Shown one piece after another: positions 1 to 7,836 of a stretch of 64,000 nt of DNA. The DNA is from Singulisphaera acidiphila DSM 18658. GTDB lineage: Bacteria > Planctomycetota > Planctomycetia > Isosphaerales > Isosphaeraceae. A program made the translations under genes and the position numbers. Under the pieces are notes generated by a model, which had not been told where the DNA came from, made no database searches, and worked only from the letters and a program-made list of their open reading frames with translations. The stretch lies in the NCBI RefSeq assembly GCF_000242455.2, contig NC_019892.1, forward strand, positions 6,582,744 through 6,646,743, in the 5' to 3' direction. The stretch's first letter is position 1. Every line of letters begins with the position of its first letter.

Positions 1-110
1 CGAGACGTTTCCTTTTCGCACCACACCGAGTCGCGATTCCGCCTCCTCTTGAGAGTCTGTCCCCGAAGGCGAATCCCGTCGGAGTGTTTGCGGATCTTCC
101 GGGTGCCATG

Positions 111-179
111 CGGTCCCGTACTCGGAATCCATGTGGGAATGCCTTGGCCTGAGGCGCATGGGTTCCGAGTACGGAACCC
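111..179. promoter_or_regulatory. pair of related palindromes upstream of the Sco lipoprotein gene
   Basis: The stretch at 160-179 is a perfect dyad (arms GGGTTCCG and CGGAACCC around AGTA). The stretch at 111-130 matches its reverse complement at 17 of 20 positions. They lie 70-140 bp before the start of the copper-type Sco lipoprotein gene, so they could be operators for a dimeric regulator. No promoter boxes were identified with confidence, and a role is inference from position and symmetry only. Confidence 0.25.
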
Positions 180-247
180 GTGGTACCCAAACGTCCTTCA
201 TTTCCCGGTGAAGCCCGACCTTCCGAGACAGAGACTGAGCCTATTCC

Positions 248-1234
248 ATGAAGCGATCACTTCTTCTTCGATGCACCCTCATTGCCGCGCTCGGGTTCTT
301 GGCCGGTTGCACGTCGCGCACACCCCCGAGCGCCGAGGCCCCCCGCAAGGCGGTCAAGGCTCAAGCCCCCGCTTCAACCCTCACTCATTACAAGCTGACG
401 GGCATCGTCAAACGCGTCACTCCCGAGTCAGGCCAAGTCGTCATCGCGCATGAGTCCATCCCTGGATTCATGAATGCGATGACGATGCCTTTCACCTTGA
501 AGGACCATGCGCTCCTCGACGATGTCCAGCCTGGGGATGAAGTCGAGGGGGACCTTCGGGTCGAGAAAGAGGGGAAGGTCGTCAAGGATTATGAGTTGAC
601 CGACTTGGTGGTGACTCACCCCGCCCTGCCGACGCCGCCGAAAAAGCGGACGCTGTCGCTGAAGAACCTGACGATTCAGGAGGCGCCGGCGCGTTTGGAA
701 CCAGGGGATCTGGTCCCTGACTTCGCCGTGACGACTCAAGAGGGGCGGACGCTGAAGCTCTCGGAGTTGCGCGGGAATGTTGTGGCGCTGACATTCATTT
801 ACACGCGTTGTCCGCTTCCGGATTTCTGTCCGTTGATGGATCGAAAGTTCGCGGAGCTTGCCGGCAAGATCGCCGCCTCACCGCAACGTTCGAGCCGCGT
901 TCGCCTGCTCTCGATCAGCTTCGATCCTGAGCACGACACTCCGGAAGTCCTTCGCAAGCACGCGGAGATCCAGGGGGCAACGCCGCCGCTTTGGACGTTT
1001 GCGGTGGCCTCGCACGACGAACTGGCCAAGGTGGCCGGGCCGCTCGGCTTGACGTACGGCCCGACCTCGACGGAAATCATCCACAACCTTTGCACGGCCG
1101 TGATCGATCCGGAGGGGCGGCTGGCGCGGCTCGAGGTGGGCAACGCGGTGAAGAATTTGCAGGCGTCGGAACTCCTGAAGTTCATCGCCCCTTTGGTACC
1201 GACCTCGACCGAGGAGCCTGCTCCGAAGCCATAA
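248..1234 (+). CDS. Sco1/SenC-family lipoprotein with N-terminal CusF-like copper-binding domain
   Basis: The 328-residue protein begins with a lipoprotein signal (lipobox LAGC, lipidated Cys21), so it should be anchored outside the inner membrane. Residues about 45-120 resemble the CusF/YdeI copper-binding fold, with a Met-rich segment GFMNAMTMPF at 73-82. Residues about 155-310 form a thioredoxin-like Sco domain with Cys188 and Cys194 (CPLPDFC) and a conserved His279 in the IIHN segment. Sco proteins deliver copper to cytochrome oxidase CuA or act as thiol reductases. The cysteines are separated by five residues rather than the three of classical Sco1. The next gene is convergent. The fusion suggests copper capture and transfer in one protein; that role is inferred. 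Confidence 0.85.
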   Translation: MKRSLLLRCTLIAALGFLAGCTSRTPPSAEAPRKAVKAQAPASTLTHYKLTGIVKRVTPESGQVVIAHESIPGFMNAMTMPFTLKDHALLDDVQPGDEVEGDLRVEKEGKVVKDYELTDLVVTHPALPTPPKKRTLSLKNLTIQEAPARLEPGDLVPDFAVTTQEGRTLKLSELRGNVVALTFIYTRCPLPDFCPLMDRKFAELAGKIAASPQRSSRVRLLSISFDPEHDTPEVLRKHAEIQGATPPLWTFAVASHDELAKVAGPLGLTYGPTSTEIIHNLCTAVIDPEGRLARLEVGNAVKNLQASELLKFIAPLVPTSTEEPAPKP

Positions 1235-1257
1235 CCATCAGGGGCGGCGTGCGCCGC

Positions 1258-1974
1258 TCAGGGGTTCGGACCCTGCGAGGGCCCTCCTGGATTGATGTCG
1301 GCGTTTCTGAGAATGCCGTTGGTTCCGCTCGTGTAGATGAGGGCGCGAACCGTGATGGTTGCCGTCCCCTGGCTCAGAACCCCGGGCGAACGGCGGGAGC
1401 TCGGCTTGTAGCGGATATCGACGGTGCCCACGGCCGTGGCGGCCGCGTAAGAACCACCACTCTCTTCCGACTTGATGTCGTAAATCGTGAGGTGTACGGG
1501 CCGGCCGGCCGCGTCGAGGTCGGTCGCGCGATCGGCGACCAACTGGATGCCGAGTGAGCCGTTGGTGTTGATATTGCGGTCGAACATGGTCATCGAGCCG
1601 CCGAGCGGCTCCGACGGATCCGTGGGCGTGATGACGGCTAGTTGGGCGTCACCGTGCAGGAACTGGTTCGATCCTCCACTCCCTCGGATGTAGACCTGCT
1701 GGGCTTGGCTGCTGAATCGACCGGCGCCGACCGTGAACGGCCCCGAGAACCTGGCGCTGAACCGCTGGCGGGCCGCTTCATGGGGCGAGGGCTGACCGGT
1801 GGGGAAAAACAAGGGGTTCGGCGGAATCGTCGAGAGGTCGATTCCGGCCTGGGCCACGATCGCGGCCTGGCGCGGTCGGGAATGGGCCACCCGACCGGTC
1901 ATCGCCGACAACAGCAAACGGGCCTCGACCCCTTCGACGGCGGGCCGGAAGCCAACCCGGTTGCGACGCATCAT
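1258..1974 (-). CDS. secreted hypothetical protein with LEPR-XLL-like N-terminus
   Basis: This 238-residue protein has no enzyme domain I recognise. I chose the start at 1974 because AAGGAGGGAG lies immediately upstream with proper spacing; an open frame extends further upstream but has no such signal. Residues about 16-25 read GVEARLLLSA, the kind of N-terminal motif (LExR-x-LLS) common on planctomycete extracellular proteins. The rest is rich in Gly, Ser, Thr and Pro and looks like a beta-strand secreted domain. A second protein with the same type of N-terminus lies at 16652-17596. It converges on the Sco gene with only 23 bp between them. Confidence 0.7.
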   Translation of the reverse strand: MMRRNRVGFRPAVEGVEARLLLSAMTGRVAHSRPRQAAIVAQAGIDLSTIPPNPLFFPTGQPSPHEAARQRFSARFSGPFTVGAGRFSSQAQQVYIRGSGGSNQFLHGDAQLAVITPTDPSEPLGGSMTMFDRNINTNGSLGIQLVADRATDLDAAGRPVHLTIYDIKSEESGGSYAAATAVGTVDIRYKPSSRRSPGVLSQGTATITVRALIYTSGTNGILRNADINPGGPSQGPNP

Positions 1975-2652
1975 CAACTCCCTCCTTTTTGAAGCTCCGG
2001 CCCGTCGCCGGTCGACTCTTGTCAGACGGAATCTGGACCTCATGTCGTTCCGGCAAAGGCAACAGATGCGGGTATGCTCCGTCATCGCGCCCGACACCGT
2101 CGCCGAATCTGCGGACTCTACCCTCGGCGCTGGGGTTTTACGTCATTGATTGCATGAGCGTATGACTGCCTTATGAATCTTTGGTGAAGCTGAGGACCAA
2201 CTCGTTTCAGAGACCACTTGCGGAATCGCCGACCTGCGTTACACTTATCGCATTCTCTTATTCGCACGCGCGATCATGGCGGAATGTCCGGAATTCTTCG
2301 GCATGGTCATTTTCGTTGAAAGCGACGAATCAAAATTCATAACGATTGCAAATTCCGGTCGGCTATGTAAAAAATGAAGTTAAATGTCCTTAATCACCAA
2401 GGTTGTCATAAATTTTACCTAGGCACTGACATTAGATAGTCTACGATAAGAATTGAGAACGACGTTGTTCTCCCGGTTAGGTCGACGGTGGTTCACGTCT
2501 CCCCCCCGTCTTTTTCTCGATTAATTTTGAAACACCGTTCCACCGGGACGCGTACGTTTCGCTGTTCTCGCGGTTTTTCCGAACGCCTCGGGTGGGAAGA
2601 TCCACCTATCCTTGTTTTCACATCCGGATGCCCAGGGCAGGAGTACTTTCTC
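1975..2652. other. intergenic region, AT-rich in its centre
   Basis: No convincing gene was found. The stretch about 2150-2470 is clearly richer in A and T than its surroundings, including runs such as TAAAAAATGAAGTTAAATG. It lies between two divergently transcribed genes and probably holds the promoter of the ArsR gene and that of the secreted protein. Open frames here lack ribosome binding sites and were not called. Confidence 0.5.
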
Positions 2653-3006
2653 ATGGCCACCAAGACCAATCCCAAGCTCGCTGCAACCAAGACGGCTTCG
2701 AGCAAGTCGAAACCTGTCAAGACGGTGGATCAGCGGTTCCAGCAGGCTCGCCGTGCTTCGATTTTGTTGAAGCATGTGAGCGATCCCACGCGACTTCAGG
2801 TCATCCTGATCCTTGCCGACGGCGAGCGACACGTGGGGGCGCTGTGCGAACAGTTGAACCAGAGTCAACCCGCGGTCAGCCACCACCTGGCCTTGCTCCG
2901 ACACGGTGGGATCATCGCCCCTCGTCGTCAGGGCAAGAACAATTTCTACAGCTTGACCGACACCGGGGCCGACCTGGCCAAGGTCGTCAAGAATTTGATG
3001 GCTTGA
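2653..3006 (+). CDS. ArsR-family winged-helix transcriptional regulator
   Basis: This 117-residue protein has a Lys/Thr-rich N-terminal tail of about 30 residues followed by an ArsR winged helix: LKHVSDPTRLQVILIL, then the recognition region LNQSQPAVSHHLALLRHGG and the wing RRQGKNNFYSLT. ArsR proteins are dimeric repressors released by metals or other signals. I see no CxC metal site, so the inducer is unknown. The start at 2653 is preceded by GCAGGAG at good spacing; an upstream in-frame extension from 2488 lacks this. It faces the TolC-type efflux gene, and regulation of that gene is possible but unproven. Confidence 0.85.
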   Translation: MATKTNPKLAATKTASSKSKPVKTVDQRFQQARRASILLKHVSDPTRLQVILILADGERHVGALCEQLNQSQPAVSHHLALLRHGGIIAPRRQGKNNFYSLTDTGADLAKVVKNLMA

Positions 3007-3044
3007 TGCGTGAGTCGGGTTCCCTCGCCGAATGAAATCTGTGG

Positions 3045-3083
3045 GAACCGCGGGGCGGGTCACCTCGATTCGCCGCGCGGTTC
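3045..3083. terminator. possible terminator hairpin between convergent genes
   Basis: Arms GAACCGCG (3045-3052) and CGCGGTTC (3076-3083) form a perfect 8-bp stem in the 113-bp gap between the convergent ArsR and efflux genes. There is no T-run on either side, so a termination role is tentative. Confidence 0.3.
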
Positions 3084-3119
3084 TCCCGTTCCGAGCGCGC
3101 AGGCTCGGTGGACTCGGGT

Positions 3120-4712
3120 TCATGGCAAGACCCGATGGCCGAGCGCGGTATTGAGAGCCAGCATGCTGCGCCGGTGTCGGACCATGGTGTCGAGGTACTG
3201 CTTCACCAGGTCGTTGTAGTCGCGTTGGGCATTCAGGTAGTAGGTCACGTCTTTCTCCCCTCCGAAGAAGAGGCGACGTGAGTCGCTGAGCACCATCTCG
3301 GCGTCGGGGAGAACGTCTTTTTCGATCTTCCGCACCATTTCGAGTGAGGTCTGATACTCCTGATAGGCCTGAGCGACTTCGGTCAACGCCTGACGCTCAA
3401 CGGTCGCCAGTTGAACCTGGGTCTGGACGACGTTGAGCTTCGCGCGCTGGATGCCTCCCTGGTTGCGGTTGAAGATCGCCAAGGGGGCGGTGACACCCAC
3501 CGCCCAGGAATGCGGACTCTTCAGGCCGAAGGGCGAATTGTTCTGGAGCGTATAGGGCTGATAGAGCAAGTAGATATCGGAATATCGATTCGCCAGCGCC
3601 AGCTTGACGTCGGCCTCGGCCCGGTGGATCCCCAGGCGATACGACACGATATCGGGGCGGACATTCAGGGCGATCCGATTGAGCTCTTGCAGCGGGGGAG
3701 GGGGAGAGAACTTATCGAAGATCGTTCCCTGGATCTCGAGCGATTCAACCTCGCCGGGGGAAAGATTCAGAATCGTTCCCAGGCTCCGCTTGGTCTTGCG
3801 ATATTGCTCTTCGGCGTCGAGCAGGCCGATCTTCGCGGAGTCGCGCTGGATCTCGACGCGTTTGACCTCGGCTCTTGTCGTGACATCCTGCTGGAATTTC
3901 TTTTGCTCGACTTCGAGGAGCTTGTCGAGTCCCTCGACACTCTTGCGGGCATACCGGATCGTCTGTCGTGAGGCGAGGACGTCGAGGAACGACTGGTAGA
4001 GCTCGTCGATTCGCATCCGGACCGCGTCTTGATAGAGCGCCTCGAGCACGCGCTTGGCTCGCGTGGCGACCACGACCCGCGCCCTTCGCTTGCGAGAGAC
4101 GTCGAGCGGGTACGTGACGTTGACGTCGAACTGCATCGGACCGCCGTTATTGGTCCGGTTGTACTGTCCGTAGGGGATCAACTGGCTGTCGGCATAGAGG
4201 ATCGGATTGGCGCGGAGACCGGCCTGGAGGATGTCGGCCTGGGCTTGGGGTATCTCAAAAAACTTGGCGCGAAGGTCGAGGTTCTCCCGTAACGCCCGGT
4301 CGATGGCCGCATCGAGGGTTAGCCCTCCGGCGGGCCCTTCGTCTTCCAACACTTCAGGAAGCGACAGCGACCCATAAAAAGGCGCTTCCGGCGTGGCCCG
4401 TGGCTTGGGGGCGCTGATGCCCATCTGGAGGGAGGTCGGCGAAGGCGCTTGCGTTGGGTCGGCCGCGGAGGTCGGGATTCGCGGCGTGGACGCGCCGGGA
4501 CGCCCTCCGAGAATCTGACCGATGTCGCCCGGATTGTTCCCCAAGCCACCACTGCCTCCCGACCCCGGGGCATCGGGGAGCATCGAATCTCGCGAACCAG
4601 GCTCGGGCGGCGTCCCTTCTTCGATCGTGGGCCCTTGCGCTCTCGACTGGCGAACGCCCCCCCAACACACGACTCCGAGAATTAGACTCCAACGCAGGAC
4701 GTGATGTCTCAT
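3120..4712 (-). CDS. TolC/CusC-type outer membrane efflux protein
   Basis: The 530-residue protein has a signal peptide (MRHHVLRWSLILGVV, cleavage near SRAQG), a Gly/Pro-rich linker to about residue 130, and two outer membrane efflux repeats with long helices. Typical segments are LTLDAAIDRALRENLDLRA and a final DYNDLVKQYLDTMVRHRRSML. Such proteins form trimeric channels across the outer membrane for RND or ABC exporters. No pump or membrane fusion gene adjoins it, so the substrate is unknown; the nearby ArsR and copper-type Sco genes hint at metals. The start at 4712 has AGGAGGG about 10 bases upstream, and the longer open frame to 4832 is unlikely. Confidence 0.85.
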   Translation of the reverse strand: MRHHVLRWSLILGVVCWGGVRQSRAQGPTIEEGTPPEPGSRDSMLPDAPGSGGSGGLGNNPGDIGQILGGRPGASTPRIPTSAADPTQAPSPTSLQMGISAPKPRATPEAPFYGSLSLPEVLEDEGPAGGLTLDAAIDRALRENLDLRAKFFEIPQAQADILQAGLRANPILYADSQLIPYGQYNRTNNGGPMQFDVNVTYPLDVSRKRRARVVVATRAKRVLEALYQDAVRMRIDELYQSFLDVLASRQTIRYARKSVEGLDKLLEVEQKKFQQDVTTRAEVKRVEIQRDSAKIGLLDAEEQYRKTKRSLGTILNLSPGEVESLEIQGTIFDKFSPPPPLQELNRIALNVRPDIVSYRLGIHRAEADVKLALANRYSDIYLLYQPYTLQNNSPFGLKSPHSWAVGVTAPLAIFNRNQGGIQRAKLNVVQTQVQLATVERQALTEVAQAYQEYQTSLEMVRKIEKDVLPDAEMVLSDSRRLFFGGEKDVTYYLNAQRDYNDLVKQYLDTMVRHRRSMLALNTALGHRVLP

Positions 4713-5031
4713 GATCCCGGTTACCCTCCTTGGCTCTGACCCGTTGCATCCGCCGGGTATCAGTCCCAGCGCGGGGGATCGCAAGCTCCGCTGCGGTCGA
4801 TCCTTCCTCCATATCGACATTTTTGGAAACACTATCTACTCTAGGTTGCCGGAATTGCCCAGTCGACGCAAATTCGTCATTACCCCGACAACCCCGATAA
4901 TCCGATCCGCTGTCGGTGGCCAATGATCGGCTCTCATGGCTGTTACGGACCCAACCGCGGGTGTATCTTATGACGCGTCGCTTGACGATCCACCGCCGGT
5001 TCGGTTCTCGAGAGCAATAAGGGCGGATGCT
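4713..5031. other. divergent intergenic region
   Basis: These 319 bases separate the divergent efflux and DUF1501 genes and should contain both promoters. A short AT-rich stretch lies near 4815-4850. I see no RNA gene and no clear operator. Confidence 0.4.
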
Positions 5032-6219
5032 ATGCTCACGTTTGGAAATAGGCCAATCAGGACAGGTTCCGGTCTGACCCGCCGCGAGTTGCTGCGGGCC
5101 GGGGGGGGCGGCGCATTGGCGTTATCCTGTCCCGACCTGAGTCGGGCAATGACCTCGGGGGCAGGGGGGGACAGGGCTCTGATCCTGTTGATGCTGGTCG
5201 GCGGGCCGAGCCAGTTGGAGACCTGGGATCCCAAGCCCGAGGCGCCGGTCGAGGTGCGCGGCCCGTTCGATTCGATTGCCACCGCCGTGCCGGGTGTCCG
5301 GATCAATGAACATTTGCCCCGGCTGGCCCGAAGGATGGATCGGCTGACACTCATTCGCTCCATGCATCACGACGCCGCGCCGATCCATGAGACCGGCCAC
5401 CAGTTGATCCAGACCGGCCGGCTCTGCCGTCATGGGGAGGAGCATCCGCATGTTGGCTCGGTCGTGTCTCGGCTGACGACACCCAAGAGCGGCGTGCCCT
5501 CGTTTGTGGTCGTACCCGCCCCGATTGGCCATACGGGCGTCAACGTTTCTCACGGCCAGACCGCCGGCGACCTCGGTCGCGCCTTCGAGCCGATCCACCT
5601 GCGGGCGGACCGTGCCTCCTCAACTGGGGGCGGGGCGTTTGACCTGACCGGAGAACACGCCTCGGTTCGCGAATCCTACGGCTCGACCCGATTTGGGCAA
5701 GGATGTTTGCTGGCCAGACGTCTGGTGGAGTCAGGGGTTCGGGTGGTTGCGGTGAATATGTTTGAAACCGTGTTCAACCGGGTGAGCTGGGATTGCCACG
5801 GGACGAAGCCGTTCAGCACGCTGGACGACTACGCGGCCGAGGTCTTGCCGACCCTGGACCAGGCGTTCTCAGCGTTACTCGACGACCTCCAGCAGCGCGG
5901 ATTGCTCGAGACGACGCTGGTGGTTGCGACCGGGGAGTTCGGCCGGACCCCTCGGCTCAATGCCGTGGGAGGTCGCGACCACTGGCCGGGCGTCTGGAGC
6001 GCTGTCCTTGCCGGAGGAGGGACTCAGGGGGGGCAAGTGATCGGGGCAAGCGATCGGATTGCCTCAAGCCCAGCCGACCGACCGGTCCAACCGGGGGAGT
6101 TGGTTGCGACCATGTACCGGAGTCTTGGAATTGACCCCAGTCGCTCTCTCGACCTGGGGCAAGGCGAGTCGTTGGCTCTGGTCGAGGGAGCCGAACCGAT
6201 CGCGGAGGCGTTTGCCTGA
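5032..6219 (+). CDS. DUF1501 family protein with Tat-like leader
   Basis: The 395-residue protein starts with a twin-arginine-like leader (LTRRELLRAGGGGALALS), suggesting export in folded form. The body matches DUF1501: LMLVGGPSQLETWDPKPEAP near the start, an MHHDAAPIHETGHQL segment, and a C-terminal sulfatase-like part with TGEFGRTPRLN and GGRDHWPGVWS. DUF1501 proteins are abundant in planctomycetes and belong to the alkaline phosphatase/sulfatase superfamily; their substrates are unknown. The start at 5032 places the leader correctly and has AAGGGCGGA upstream. It converges on the WD40 gene, with a strong hairpin between them. Confidence 0.85.
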   Translation: MLTFGNRPIRTGSGLTRRELLRAGGGGALALSCPDLSRAMTSGAGGDRALILLMLVGGPSQLETWDPKPEAPVEVRGPFDSIATAVPGVRINEHLPRLARRMDRLTLIRSMHHDAAPIHETGHQLIQTGRLCRHGEEHPHVGSVVSRLTTPKSGVPSFVVVPAPIGHTGVNVSHGQTAGDLGRAFEPIHLRADRASSTGGGAFDLTGEHASVRESYGSTRFGQGCLLARRLVESGVRVVAVNMFETVFNRVSWDCHGTKPFSTLDDYAAEVLPTLDQAFSALLDDLQQRGLLETTLVVATGEFGRTPRLNAVGGRDHWPGVWSAVLAGGGTQGGQVIGASDRIASSPADRPVQPGELVATMYRSLGIDPSRSLDLGQGESLALVEGAEPIAEAFA

Positions 6220-6264
6220 TTACGTTGGACCCGGAATCGGCCAACGAAAACTGCCGGAATCAAC

Positions 6265-6310
6265 GGGGCCAGGGTGGCGGAAAGCCGCCACCCTGGCCCT
6301 TGGTTCATTT
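6265..6310. terminator. bidirectional terminator between convergent genes
   Basis: A perfect 14-bp stem (6267-6280 with 6285-6298, arms GGCCAGGGTGGCGG and its complement) closes on an AAAG loop and is followed by T-rich sequence. It sits between the stop codons of the DUF1501 and WD40 genes and could serve both. Confidence 0.7.
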
Positions 6311-6318
6311 TCCCAGAC

Positions 6319-7764
6319 TTACTTGGCGGCTGCCTGGACATTGGCGGCCGGCTTGTAACCCGGGGCGGCGAGGATGGTCTTTTCGAGCTTGCCGTCGGCC
6401 AGGTTCCAGAGCCGGACTTCGCCATCCCAGCTTCCCGACGCGACGGTCTTGCCGTCGGGCGAGATGGCGAAGCTGTAGACCCAGTCGGTATGCCCGGCGA
6501 GTGCGCGAACGGCGGCCTTACTCTCCGCGTTGAAGACGCGAACCGTCTTGTCGGAGCCGCAGGCAAGGATTTCCTTGCCGTCAGGCGTGAACTGAAGCCG
6601 GAACACAGGGCCGCCGAATCCGCCGATCTGGCCGACCTGCTTACCGTCGTTGTCCGGGCCCCAGATCCGGATCAGGTTGTCTTCACCGCCGCTGAACACG
6701 TTCTTGCCATCGGGATGGAAGGCGACCGTGTAGACGGTCTGGCCGTGGCCGGGGAAGGTGACGAGCGACTCCTTCTTGGCGACGTCGAAGACCTTGCTCG
6801 TCTTGTCACGGCTGGCGCTGACGAGCCGCTTGCCGTCGGGGCTAAAGGCGATGTCGAGGATCCAGTCGGCATGGTCTTCGATCACCGCGAGTTCCTTGCC
6901 CGATTCCACTTCCCAGATCCGGATGGCGCGATCAGCGCCGGCGGCGGCGAGGAGCTTGCTATCGGGGCTGAAGGCGACCGCGAAGACGCAATCGATGCTC
7001 TCGAGGAGGTCGCGGACGGGTTTACCCCCACCGGTTGGTTCCGCCAGCCAGAGCTTGACCGAGCCGAACTGGCCCGGGTCGCCGCTGGCCGTCGCCATCC
7101 ACTTGCCGTCGGGGCTGAAGGCCACCTCGTAGACGCGTTCGGCCAAGCCGTTGAGGCGGCGGTCGAGGGCTCCGTCAGCCGTCTTCCAGAGCGTGAGCTC
7201 ATGATAACCTGACGCTGCAATCACCGTGTTGTCGGGGCTGAACGCAAGGGCCGTGATCGCGACGGGGACAGGGTACGCCTCCGGGATCACGATCGGTGTG
7301 TTCTTGCGAAGCACGGCGGTCCAATCTTCCGTCGGTGCTCCGCCGTCGTACTTGCCCCCCTCCTTGACCCATCGCTCAATCAGCGCAACCTTGTCTGCGG
7401 GCAACGGGTCTTGTTTGTAGGGCATCCGGGGTGAGCCGTCGGGGCGGATCAGCTCGACCAGGAAGCTCGCGTCCGGATCGCCGGGCTCGAGTGTGATCCC
7501 GTCCCCCTGCTGGCCTCCTTTGGCCAACTGGGCGAACGTGGTCATCACGTATTTGCTCTCCGACTTTTTCGGGTTGTGGCAGGCGATGCAATTCTGGACG
7601 AAGATCGGTGCAACGTCCTTCAAGAAGCTGACCGGTCCCGCTGCAGGGGCGGCCGGAGCCGGTTCTGCGGGCGCAGCCGCTTTCGGAGCATCATCCCCGA
7701 ACGTCGGAAGGGTCAGCGCGAGCCCCAGGGCGAAGGAGAGGCCGGTTGGGCGAAGTCGAGGCAT
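6319..7764 (-). CDS. planctomycete-type cytochrome c (PSCyt1)/WD40 repeat protein
   Basis: The 481-residue secreted protein has a signal peptide (cleavage near TFGDD), an Ala/Pro linker and a c-type heme domain with CIACH at 59-63. The heme domain contains the typical segment EPGDPDASFLVELI and MPYKQDPLPADKVALIERW. From about residue 165 to the end there are about seven WD40 blades, each marked by phrases such as AFSPDGKWMATASG. This architecture is characteristic of planctomycete periplasmic proteins. Function is unknown; electron transfer plus a protein-binding propeller is the usual inference. The PPC-type gene lies upstream on the same strand, 72 bp away, so they may be cotranscribed. Confidence 0.88.
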   Translation of the reverse strand: MPRLRPTGLSFALGLALTLPTFGDDAPKAAAPAEPAPAAPAAGPVSFLKDVAPIFVQNCIACHNPKKSESKYVMTTFAQLAKGGQQGDGITLEPGDPDASFLVELIRPDGSPRMPYKQDPLPADKVALIERWVKEGGKYDGGAPTEDWTAVLRKNTPIVIPEAYPVPVAITALAFSPDNTVIAASGYHELTLWKTADGALDRRLNGLAERVYEVAFSPDGKWMATASGDPGQFGSVKLWLAEPTGGGKPVRDLLESIDCVFAVAFSPDSKLLAAAGADRAIRIWEVESGKELAVIEDHADWILDIAFSPDGKRLVSASRDKTSKVFDVAKKESLVTFPGHGQTVYTVAFHPDGKNVFSGGEDNLIRIWGPDNDGKQVGQIGGFGGPVFRLQFTPDGKEILACGSDKTVRVFNAESKAAVRALAGHTDWVYSFAISPDGKTVASGSWDGEVRLWNLADGKLEKTILAAPGYKPAANVQAAAK

Positions 7765-7836
7765 CGCGAGGCTCCTATGGCAGCACGGATCAGGGGAAAA
7801 GGGGGCGGGATCAATTCCAAGGCACGAGCGGTCGGA

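Noticed and set aside
6274..7212. Long plus-strand open frame opposite the WD40 gene
   Set aside because: A mirror of the WD40 repeats in a GC-rich gene; the WD40 protein has a signal peptide, heme motif and clear blades.
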